Origin: Fibrobacterales bacterium
Lineage (GTDB): Bacteria; Fibrobacterota; Fibrobacteria; Fibrobacterales; Fibrobacteraceae
Reading direction: 5' to 3'
Length of the DNA: 25,105 nucleotides
NCBI GenBank assembly: GCA_025997455.1
Contig: BNUP01000020.1
Span: 1-25,105 of the forward strand
Of the stretch, positions 13,813 through 20,446 are shown in pieces. The position numbers were made by a program, and so were the translations under genes. The notes beneath the pieces were generated by a model. That model had not been told where the DNA came from. It made no database searches and worked only from the letters and a program-made list of their open reading frames with translations. Numbering within the stretch: the stretch's first letter is position 1; every line of letters starts with the position of its first letter.

Positions 13813-15174
13813 TTACGCTTTCCCGATTCCCATCACCTCAAATCCTATTTTCCGCAGTTTGTCGTGGTCTAAAATATTGCGACCGTCAAAAACGAGAGCG
13901 GGCTTAGTCATTGAAGCGTAAATTTTTTCCCAATCCAATTCGGCGTATTGTTTCCATTCGGTACAGAGCAAAACCGCGTGGCTTTCAAAAGCGGCGGAGT
14001 ATGGATCTTCCGTGAATTGCACTTTGTCCAAAACATCGGCGAGATCTCGTTTTGCATCGGGAAGTGCCTTATAATCCGTGATAACGGGAACTGCTCGTTC
14101 ATCCAATAATTCGCGAACTACCAAATGAGCAGGGCTTTCGCGCGTGTCGTTGGTGTCTGATTTGAATGCAAAGCCGAATATTGCAACTTTTTTGCCCACT
14201 ATTGTATCGAGCAATGAACGCAAAACTCTTTTTACGGAGCGGGTTGTTTGCCATTCATTTATTTTTACAACGCTTTCCCAATAAGCCGCAACCTCAGGTA
14301 AGCCGTATCGCTCACACAGATAGACCAAATTTAAAATGTCTTTTTTGAAACACGAACCGCCAAAGCCTATAGATGCTTTTAGAAATTTGGAGCCTATGCG
14401 GGAATCTTTGCCTATTGCACCAGCAATTTCGTCTATGTTTGCACCGCTTTTTTCGCAGAGTGCGCTTAGGGAATTTACACTTGAAATTCTTTGTGCGAGG
14501 AATGCGTTTGCGGCGAGTTTTGAGAGTTCGCTGCTCCATAAATTAGTTGTGATTATCCGTTCGTGCGGCACCCAGTTTGCATATATTTTTGCGACTTCTT
14601 CAACCGCTTTTTCGCCTTCATCGCTTTGGTGTCCGCCTATTAAAACTCTGTCCGGTTTTTCCAAGTCGGCTATGGCGGTTCCTTCTGCCAAAAATTCGGG
14701 ATTGCTCACAATTTCAAAATGTATGCCTTTGTTGTTTCCGTTCAAAATGCGTTCCATCGACTCGGCTGTGCGAACAGGGAGGGTGCTTTTTTCAACGACT
14801 ATTTTTCCGCTGTCACTTGCGGCGAGTATGCTCCTTGTGGTTTTTTCCAAGTATTGAAGATCGCTTGCACGCCCCGCTCCTTCACCAAAGGTTTTGGTTG
14901 GTGTATTTACACTTACAAAAATTATGTCAGCCTCTTTTATCGATGCCTCTATGTCTGTACCGAAGAATAAATTTTTTCCTCTCACGCTTTCAACTACTTC
15001 TTTTAGTCCCGGTTCATAAACAGGCAAGTCGCCGCTATTCCACGCTGCAATTCGAGCCTCGTTTATATCCACAATTTTAACTTGATATTGCGGACATTTT
15101 TTTGCTATCATAGACATTGTCGGTCCGCCGACATACCCTGCGCCTATGCAAAGAATCTTTTTTTCAAACGGCAT
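13813..15174 (-). CDS. ugd: UDP-glucose 6-dehydrogenase, animal-like type
   Basis: Oxidises UDP-glucose to UDP-glucuronate with two NAD+, feeding capsule, exopolysaccharide or modified-lipid synthesis in the cytoplasm. 453 residues. NAD-binding GAGYVGGP at 11-18, VNTPTKTFGEGAGRASDL, SNPEFLAEGTAI (E161 region), central NAFLAQRISSVNSLSALCE and catalytic C275 in IGFGGSCFKKDILNLVYLCE, then the C-terminal UDP-binding domain with FGFAFKSDTNDTRESPA. The insertion pattern and length resemble the group that includes animal UGDH rather than the shorter common bacterial type. It starts 9 bp after the STAS gene with GGAG upstream of ATG, so the two are co-transcribed. Confidence 0.93.
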   Translation of the reverse strand: MPFEKKILCIGAGYVGGPTMSMIAKKCPQYQVKIVDINEARIAAWNSGDLPVYEPGLKEVVESVRGKNLFFGTDIEASIKEADIIFVSVNTPTKTFGEGAGRASDLQYLEKTTRSILAASDSGKIVVEKSTLPVRTAESMERILNGNNKGIHFEIVSNPEFLAEGTAIADLEKPDRVLIGGHQSDEGEKAVEEVAKIYANWVPHERIITTNLWSSELSKLAANAFLAQRISSVNSLSALCEKSGANIDEIAGAIGKDSRIGSKFLKASIGFGGSCFKKDILNLVYLCERYGLPEVAAYWESVVKINEWQTTRSVKRVLRSLLDTIVGKKVAIFGFAFKSDTNDTRESPAHLVVRELLDERAVPVITDYKALPDAKRDLADVLDKVQFTEDPYSAAFESHAVLLCTEWKQYAELDWEKIYASMTKPALVFDGRNILDHDKLRKIGFEVMGIGKA

Positions 15175-15183
15175 AAAATGCTC

Positions 15184-15498
15184 CTATTTCAAAATTGTAA
15201 AAATCGAATTGAAACCGGTAACTTCAAAAATTTCCAAAATACTCTGCGAAAGATTGCAAAGTTCCACGCTCAAGTTCCTTCCATCGGCGGTTTTTTTCGC
15301 GGAGAGGAACACCCGCAAGCCTGCACTCGAAACATAGTCTAAATCTTTGCAATCAAATCGGAGCGTGTTAAAACCTCCGTTCTCAAAAATTTCATAGACG
15401 GTTTCGCTGAAGTCGTCTGCGCTAAGTGTGTCTAACTTGCCCGATAATCCGATTATGGTCGTTCCGGGAATACTCTTACTATCCATTTTAACTTGCAT
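15184..15498 (-). CDS. STAS-domain anti-sigma factor antagonist
   Basis: A 104-residue protein that is a single STAS domain of the SpoIIAA/RsbV type; such proteins bind or release an anti-sigma/serine kinase according to phosphorylation of a serine. Features: GTTIIGLSGKLDTLSADDF at the N-terminus and DYVSSAGLRVFLSAKK with the candidate phospho-serine S57 or S58. No cognate kinase or sigma factor is in the window. It is first gene of the pair with ugd, which could tie UDP-glucuronate supply to a stress or surface-regulation circuit (inference). TATATTCCCAGAATG sets the start, with TATATT 6 nt before ATG and no Shine-Dalgarno sequence. Confidence 0.85.
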   Translation of the reverse strand: MQVKMDSKSIPGTTIIGLSGKLDTLSADDFSETVYEIFENGGFNTLRFDCKDLDYVSSAGLRVFLSAKKTADGRNLSVELCNLSQSILEIFEVTGFNSIFTILK

Positions 15499-15510
15499 TC
15501 TGGGAATATA
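15499..15510 (-). promoter_or_regulatory. Predicted leaderless -10 of the STAS-ugd operon
   Basis: Minus strand GCTATATTCCCAGAATG: TATATT (15505-15510) ends 6 nt before ATG. Confidence 0.55.
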
Positions 15511-15522
15511 GCAAAAACTATC

Positions 15523-15540
15523 GGCGAACTATAGGTGAAC
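15523..15540 (+). promoter_or_regulatory. Possible operator: GGCGAAC and GGTGAAC, 11 bp apart
   Basis: Two near-identical 7-mers in direct orientation, one helical turn apart, lie between the two divergent predicted promoters. Binding by a regulator is speculation. Confidence 0.25.
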
Positions 15541-15556
15541 GGCGATTAAAATTTTT

Positions 15557-15570
15557 TCTATATTTAACCT
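15557..15570 (+). promoter_or_regulatory. Predicted leaderless promoter of the DUF3791-like remnant
   Basis: TTTTTTCTATATTTAACCTATG: hexamer TATATT (15559-15564) is 6 nt before ATG 15571. The promoter looks intact although the genes behind it are broken. Confidence 0.5.
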
Positions 15571-15748
15571 ATGGAAACAAAAACACTAGACAAAGAGATT
15601 AAAGGCAACTAATGCGTATTTTTATCTAAAAAAATATGGCGGTTTGGATTATATCTTTGAGTGTTGGTGGGCTTTGCACATAGATAATCCTTTTTGGGCT
15701 GTGAGGGATATTTATAAAGTTTGCCGGAGCAATGGCGGATATACATGA
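15571..15748 (+). pseudogene. DUF3791-like partner gene, frameshifted remnant
   Basis: From ATG 15571 the frame runs METKTLDKEIKGN and stops at 15612. The frame that encodes the recognisable part is shifted: from about 15602 it reads KATNAYFYLKKYGGLDYIF and continues to RDIYKVCRSNGGYT, ending TGA at 15746-15748. This matches the C-terminal half of small DUF3791 proteins, which are usually found just upstream of DUF3990 proteins. The shifted frame has no start codon of its own, so the gene is probably dead. Its stop overlaps the following ATG (ATGA), the usual arrangement of the intact pair. Confidence 0.55.
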
Positions 15749-15858
15749 AAGTCTATCATGGAAGCGACACCTCTATTGATGCGATTGACCTGACCAAATG
15801 CAAGCCGGGCAAAGATTTTGGTAAGGGATTTTATATTTGCAGTTTTTTCACGCCCTAA
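15745..15858 (+). pseudogene. DUF3990-like protein, truncated after 32 residues
   Basis: Begins MKVYHGSDTSIDAIDLTKCK and continues to DFGKGFYIC, the conserved N-terminus of DUF3990 proteins, which are related to ADP-ribosyltransferase-like folds and thought to act with DUF3791 as a toxin-like pair. Homology stops at base 15840, after which five more codons and a TAA are antisense to the 3' end of rel. Intact relatives are well over 100 residues, so more than two thirds of the gene has been deleted. The recognition is from motif memory, not a search. Confidence 0.55.
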
Positions 15859-18019
15859 TCACTTTTCTCACTCCGGCGAGTGAGTTTAGGGATTGTATTA
15901 TATTTTTTATTTGAGCGGATCTAAATGCGATAATTTCAATTCTGCAATTTAATTCCGAACCTTTGCTTTCCAAAACGGATTTTTTTATACTTGCATTGTG
16001 CTCGGATATGCAGTTAAAAATTTCTCCCGCAATTCCTATCCTGTCAACACTGTTAATTTTCAATACGAATTTTATGCTGCTTTTTATATCATTTGATTCC
16101 CATTGAATGGTAAGCCGCTGCTCACGGGGATATTTTGCAAGTTCGGAGCAATCCGCTTTATGAATTTGAATGCCCTTTCCTGCAATAAAAATTCCCTTAA
16201 TATTATCACCCGGAACAGGGTTGCAACAATTCGCGAAATCCAACAAAAATCGTTCGTTGTAGCCGATTGTTATGGGCGTGTCTGTAGAAGAGGCATCTCC
16301 CGACCTAAACACATTGAACAATCCTCTGTGCCACACTGTATTATCGCCCGAATACGGTTTTAAAAAATCTGCGATGTCTGTGAGTGATATTTCACCTTTA
16401 CCCAAATTTCTATAAAATCGTTCAACATTCATAGTAGAAAAATTTCTGCATACAAAAACATCTTGCGGGGCATTTTCCAACGGGATTTTGAATTTTTGCA
16501 ATTCTTGCAGGTAAATTTTTTTGCCGAGTAAAATCGCCTGATCTTCTACCGACTTTTTCAACCATCGCCGAATTTCGAGTTGTGCCTTAGGAGTTTTCAC
16601 CATTGCAAGCCAATTTTCCTGCGGTTCCTGCGTATCGCTTTTGAGAATTTGAATAGTCTCTCCGATAGGAACCGGCGAATCTATAGCCAAAATTTTATCG
16701 CTCGCCCTAGCACCCGCACATCTCAACCCCAATTCCGTATGCACCGCAAATGCAAAATCCAAAATTGTAGCCCCAAACTGGAGAGTAATTTTTCTGCCGT
16801 TTGGCGTAAAAGCATAGCAATCATCGGGGGTCATATTTTTATACAGAAATTCCAAAAATTCAACCGACTCGGGAATTTCGTTTTGCATTTTGGTAATTTT
16901 ATCTATCCAATCCAAATTATTTTCGTAATCCTCTTTGCGGGAATTGAATTTGTAAGCCCAATGTGCGGCAAGTCCGTGTTCCGCTATCTCGTCCATATCC
17001 CGCGTGCGAATTTGCACCTCGACCAAAGTCCCGCGAGGTCCCACAACTACAGTATGCAAACTCTGATACAAGTTCTGTTTCGGGGTTGCAATGTAATCTT
17101 TGAATCTGCTCGAAAGCGGCGGGTAGAGGTTATGAACATTGCCGAGCACGGTGTAGCAATCGGGAATTTGCTCCACAATTATACGAATAGCAAAAATATC
17201 GTATAACTCATCTATTTTGCAATTGCGGTTTTTCATCTTTTCCCAAATGCTGTAGATGTGCTTTGAACGCCCGCGTATGTCGCATTCCAACTGCTCCAAA
17301 TTCATCTTTATCTGCAACGGGAAAATTATGGAATTTATGTATTCCTCGCGTTCTGCAATTGTCTGTTTTAAGTGATTTTCAACTTCGGAATATTCCTGCG
17401 GGTGAAGTTCTTTGAACGCCAAATCTTCCAACTCAAATTTGAAGGAGTATAAACCGAGACGGTGTGCAAGCGGGGCGTAAAAATCGAGCGTTTCTTTTGC
17501 AATTGCCTCTCTGCGGTCGGGTTTCATATATTTGATGGTTCGCATATTGTGAAGACGGTCGGAGAGTTTAATTACTATTACCTGCGGGTGTTTTGAAATT
17601 GATGTTAAAAATTTTTGAAATGTCTTTGCAGTGCGGTCGGAACCCTTTTGAATGTTTTCAATTTTTGTGACAGCATCTACCATTTCCGCTACATCGTTCC
17701 CGAAAAGTTCCGCAATTTCCTGCTTTGAATGTTTTGTGTCTTCCACAACATCGTGGAGCAACCCTGCAAGGACAACCGAAGAATCCATCTGCAATTCCGC
17801 AAGCATTTTGGCAACTGCAATCGGGTGAATTATATACGGCTCACCGCTTTTGCGAATTTGTCCTTTATGTGCAGTCCATACGAACAGCAGTGTTTTGGAA
17901 ATCGCCTCTCTGTCTAATTTCGGATTAACGGCGAGAATGGAATCCGTTGTTGCGGATACGGCTTCTTCGGTTGGGTCGGCTGTAATGTCCTGCGTTGGCG
18001 GTTGCGGATTGTGAGGCAT
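15848..18019 (-). CDS. Bifunctional (p)ppGpp synthetase/hydrolase
   Basis: Makes and degrades (p)ppGpp in the stringent response. 723 residues from ATG 18019. HD hydrolase domain: H65 in IIHPIAVA, HD at 89-90 in LLHDVVED, and D154 in LSDRLHNMR. Synthetase domain: RGRSKHIYSIWEKM at about 249-262, RFKDYIATPK from 305, YQSLHT at 318-323 and EVQIRT at 334-339. The RFKD form marks bifunctional Rel/SpoT enzymes. TGS domain follows (AFTPNGRKITL), then a zinc-finger-like/helical region with CCNPVPGD and a C-terminal ACT domain. A start at 18049 is possible, but 18019 follows the TTTCTACCTT motif by 9 nt. The gene is alone; its 3' end touches the truncated DUF3990 fragment. Confidence 0.93.
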   Translation of the reverse strand: MPHNPQPPTQDITADPTEEAVSATTDSILAVNPKLDREAISKTLLFVWTAHKGQIRKSGEPYIIHPIAVAKMLAELQMDSSVVLAGLLHDVVEDTKHSKQEIAELFGNDVAEMVDAVTKIENIQKGSDRTAKTFQKFLTSISKHPQVIVIKLSDRLHNMRTIKYMKPDRREAIAKETLDFYAPLAHRLGLYSFKFELEDLAFKELHPQEYSEVENHLKQTIAEREEYINSIIFPLQIKMNLEQLECDIRGRSKHIYSIWEKMKNRNCKIDELYDIFAIRIIVEQIPDCYTVLGNVHNLYPPLSSRFKDYIATPKQNLYQSLHTVVVGPRGTLVEVQIRTRDMDEIAEHGLAAHWAYKFNSRKEDYENNLDWIDKITKMQNEIPESVEFLEFLYKNMTPDDCYAFTPNGRKITLQFGATILDFAFAVHTELGLRCAGARASDKILAIDSPVPIGETIQILKSDTQEPQENWLAMVKTPKAQLEIRRWLKKSVEDQAILLGKKIYLQELQKFKIPLENAPQDVFVCRNFSTMNVERFYRNLGKGEISLTDIADFLKPYSGDNTVWHRGLFNVFRSGDASSTDTPITIGYNERFLLDFANCCNPVPGDNIKGIFIAGKGIQIHKADCSELAKYPREQRLTIQWESNDIKSSIKFVLKINSVDRIGIAGEIFNCISEHNASIKKSVLESKGSELNCRIEIIAFRSAQIKNIIQSLNSLAGVRKVIRA

Positions 18020-18028
18020 CAAAGGAAG

Positions 18029-18038
18029 AAGGTAGAAA
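18029..18038 (-). promoter_or_regulatory. Predicted promoter of rel
   Basis: Minus strand TTTCTACCTTC; TACCTT (18029-18034) ends 9 nt before ATG, so a short leader of a few nucleotides is predicted. Confidence 0.45.
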
Positions 18039-18055
18039 AAAGTGTTCACCCTCTA

Positions 18056-18080
18056 TGTCATACTCGTGCCCCGACACGAG
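18056..18080 (-). repeat. Dispersed repeat with CTCGTG/CACGAG hairpin
   Basis: The first 23 bp are the exact inverse of 5154-5176. CTCGTG and CACGAG form a perfect stem. It lies just upstream of the rel promoter. Confidence 0.65.
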
Positions 18081-18120
18081 TATCCAGAAAGAGGACTTCT
18101 GACAACCTCTTTCCATTCAT

Positions 18121-18489
18121 TTACAAGTTTGCCCAAAATATTTTATCTAAGAATAGAAGGATATTATGCCAAAAAATTAGAGGTATAAAAACAGAACTGC
18201 AAAAAAGAATTTTTAAAATATTATGCTTAAATATAAATCTTTTGTCTGTGCGTATTGTAAGTTTGAAAAAGTTTAAAAACCACTCTTTTAATGTTATTCC
18301 AAACAAAAATCTAACAAGTATTTTTATTATGAATAGTAAAAGCACAGGAATGATTATTGGAAATAAACTCATAACAAATAACCATACTGCAGTATAAATT
18401 TCATCCGCAAATATATTTATTGAACACAGCAATATTGCTATAACAAATATTGGTAAAGCAAATAAGGCAAAATGAAGTATAAATCGCAT
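18121..18489 (-). CDS. Small membrane protein of unknown function
   Basis: 122 residues, unrecognised. There are probably three membrane segments: about residues 3-25 (FALFALPIFVIAILLC), 33-60 (AVWLFVMSLFPIIIPVLLLFI) and 92-115 (ILFCSSVFIPLIFW). A basic loop (KLTIRTDKRFIFKHN) lies between the last two. It is noticeably more AT-rich than its neighbours, with many ATA/TTA/AAA codons, which may indicate recent acquisition or just membrane-protein bias. TAAAAT lies 6 nt before ATG 18489, matching the window's start rule and lending support to the gene being real. It is alone between rel and the AAA-ATPase gene, with about 100-130 bp on either side. Confidence 0.55.
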   Translation of the reverse strand: MRFILHFALFALPIFVIAILLCSINIFADEIYTAVWLFVMSLFPIIIPVLLLFIIKILVRFLFGITLKEWFLNFFKLTIRTDKRFIFKHNILKILFCSSVFIPLIFWHNILLFLDKIFWANL

Positions 18490-18501
18490 TATTCTATTTT
18501 A
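18490..18501 (-). promoter_or_regulatory. Possible leaderless -10 of the small membrane protein
   Basis: Minus strand TAAAATAGAATAATG: TAAAAT (18496-18501) ends 6 nt before ATG. In AT-rich DNA such a match is weak evidence. Confidence 0.3.
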
Positions 18502-18619
18502 ATATGCTTGCCATAAAAAACTCCGTTTGCCAGATTTGAATTGGCTGTCGCTCAAAATAGAAAAATTCCTATGCGTTCGTCCTTTTATCATTGCACGCGT
18601 GAAAGTTAGGGATTAATAA

Positions 18620-20164
18620 TTATCCTACCACCCACCGCCCGATGTTGCGTTTTTCCTTGTCAAACTCTATTCCAAGTTTAACAATCTTTTTTCCCGACTC
18701 CTCATAAGAAAGTGCATAATTTTTATCGTTAATCTGTTGAAGGGCTTCTTCTGCGGTGCCGTTTGCCTTGAACTCAACAACATACACAAAATCATCAACT
18801 TTCAACACCGCATCAATCCTGCCTATAGCCGTGTATACCTGCGCCTCACAATAAATCCCAAGCATTCGGAGCGTAAGCAAAAATATCAATTCATAATAAG
18901 ATTCAACCTTAGATGCTTCATCGTAAGGAATATTATTGTAAAACGGGCGTAATGCCTCAACAAAACTATTCACATCTCCCGCCTCTAAAGAATCAATTAG
19001 TTTAAGCACAAGAGGTGTTTTCTCATCGCTTTTTATATGGATATACAAATCGGCTAAACTGCTTGCAAAACTTGTGCGCACTTCGTCATTGGGGTAGCCT
19101 AAATTGTAGGTGCCCCGTTTTTCGTTATATCCTGTAATGGTGAGGTAGCCCGATTGATAAAGCACAGGCACGGCATCCATATTTTCGGAATCGAATTTAC
19201 GAAAGTCGTCATAAGAGAGAACTTTTTTTTCGAGGTTTAAGACATTAATATTTTGCTGTTTAATGAGTTTTATTAGGAAAGTAGGGGTGCCGCTCTCATA
19301 CCAATAGGGGATAAATTTTCCTTCACTATTAAAATGATGCAACAAGCCAAAGGGATTATACACCGTGAGAGGTTTTTCAGAGAATCGATAACCGTTGTAA
19401 AAGCGTTTTAATTTAGCGAGGTATACACCGCCACCCGCAATACTATCTATCTCCTCCTTAAAATTTTCTTCCAATTCTTCTTGCGTAATACCGCAAATAT
19501 CGGCATAGCGAGGGTTTAAGGAGAGGTCGGTGAGGTTGTTCAAATCCGAAAATATACTCACCTTGGAAAATTTGGTAACTCCCGTGAGGAACACAAATTT
19601 TAGATGCTCATCGGATGCTTTGAGCACGCCGTAAAAACCTTTAAGTTCGGCTCTAATTTTTTCGTGAATATCTTTTTTGTCGATGCTGTCGAGCAGAGGC
19701 TTGTCGTATTCGTCTATGATAACCGCTACTTTTTCGCCAAATTGTATATGGGCATCTGATAAGAGTGCAGAGAACTGCTCTGACAAAACTTCGTTACGGA
19801 ATGGTATTTTTAGGCATTGAGCAACTTCTCTCAAGGCTTCGTGCAAGCGTGCTTTTAGAGCATCTATTCCGCCACTTTCGTAATTACCTTGATTTAACGC
19901 AATATGAATCACAGGGTGCTTTTTCCATTCCCAAGTGAGCGAATCAATTGCAAGTCCTTTGAACAACTCTCGCCTTCCTTCAAATAACGCACCAAGCGTG
20001 GAGCACAAAAGCGACTTACCAAATCGTCTGGGGCGGGAGAGAAAAAACACATAGCCCGAACCAGACAACAACTCGTGAATGCGGGCGGTTTTATCCACAT
20101 AGTGGTAACCGTCTTCACGGATTGTGGAGAATGTTTGGATTCCGAGCGGGAGTTTTAGGGGCAT
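18620..20164 (-). CDS. AAA-ATPase-like/PD-(D/E)XK nuclease-like protein
   Basis: 514 residues of a family abundant and multicopy in gut Bacteroidetes, Fibrobacter and Clostridia (AAA-ATPase-like PF09820 plus PD-(D/E)XK PF08011); function unproven, perhaps mobile-DNA- or defence-related. N-terminal ATPase with Walker A-like SRPRRFGKS (43-51) and Walker B VAVIIDEYDKPL, then TGVTKFSKVSIFSDLNNLTD and FYNGYRF. C-terminal nuclease-like domain with GRIDAVLKVDDFVYVVEFK, giving the D...E-x-K pattern, and QINDKNYA. Full length, no frameshift. ATG 20164 follows TTTCTACATTCCCCATT, so the gene has its own predicted promoter. It is flanked by repeat-rich gaps. Confidence 0.88.
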   Translation of the reverse strand: MPLKLPLGIQTFSTIREDGYHYVDKTARIHELLSGSGYVFFLSRPRRFGKSLLCSTLGALFEGRRELFKGLAIDSLTWEWKKHPVIHIALNQGNYESGGIDALKARLHEALREVAQCLKIPFRNEVLSEQFSALLSDAHIQFGEKVAVIIDEYDKPLLDSIDKKDIHEKIRAELKGFYGVLKASDEHLKFVFLTGVTKFSKVSIFSDLNNLTDLSLNPRYADICGITQEELEENFKEEIDSIAGGGVYLAKLKRFYNGYRFSEKPLTVYNPFGLLHHFNSEGKFIPYWYESGTPTFLIKLIKQQNINVLNLEKKVLSYDDFRKFDSENMDAVPVLYQSGYLTITGYNEKRGTYNLGYPNDEVRTSFASSLADLYIHIKSDEKTPLVLKLIDSLEAGDVNSFVEALRPFYNNIPYDEASKVESYYELIFLLTLRMLGIYCEAQVYTAIGRIDAVLKVDDFVYVVEFKANGTAEEALQQINDKNYALSYEESGKKIVKLGIEFDKEKRNIGRWVVG

Positions 20165-20181
20165 AATGGGGAATGTAGAAA
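20165..20181 (-). promoter_or_regulatory. Predicted near-leaderless promoter of the AAA/PD-(D/E)XK gene
   Basis: TTTCTACATTCCCCATTATG on the minus strand; TACATT (20172-20177) ends 7 nt before ATG. Confidence 0.55.
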
Positions 20182-20211
20182 ATTACCTTCGCATTGCGGG
20201 ATTTGACTCGA

Positions 20212-20232
20212 TACACCAAGCCGATAGACGAC
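20212..20232 (-). repeat. Dispersed repeat, inverted partial copy
   Basis: ACACCAAGCCGATAGACGAC is the inverse of the core of the repeats at 5126-5178 and 20397-20443 with one or two changes. With the copy at 20397 it forms an inverted pair around about 165 bp that hold no recognisable gene. Confidence 0.6.
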
Positions 20233-20396
20233 TGGACAGACTAATTTATTTATTCATTTTCTGCCAATCCAAAGCGTGCAATGGCGACTATGGCTCGTCA
20301 CCAGCGAGGGGGCAACCCGAAGCAACCCATAGAATGCAGTAGTGGTTTATTATTGCTTATTGTGGATGATAGCAAATTCAATGTTTGTAATGACAT

Positions 20397-20443
20397 GCCG
20401 CAGTCGCCTATCGACTTGGTGTTCCGCCTGTGCGGGAATGACA
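20397..20443 (+). repeat. Dispersed repeat next to the lon stop codon
   Basis: Starts GCCGCAGTCGCCTATCGACT and ends GGGAATGACAA, related to 5126-5178. It lies 3 bp beyond the lon stop codon. A CCGCCTGTGCGG hairpin is inside it. It may influence lon mRNA 3' end formation. Confidence 0.65.
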
Positions 20444-20446
20444 ATC

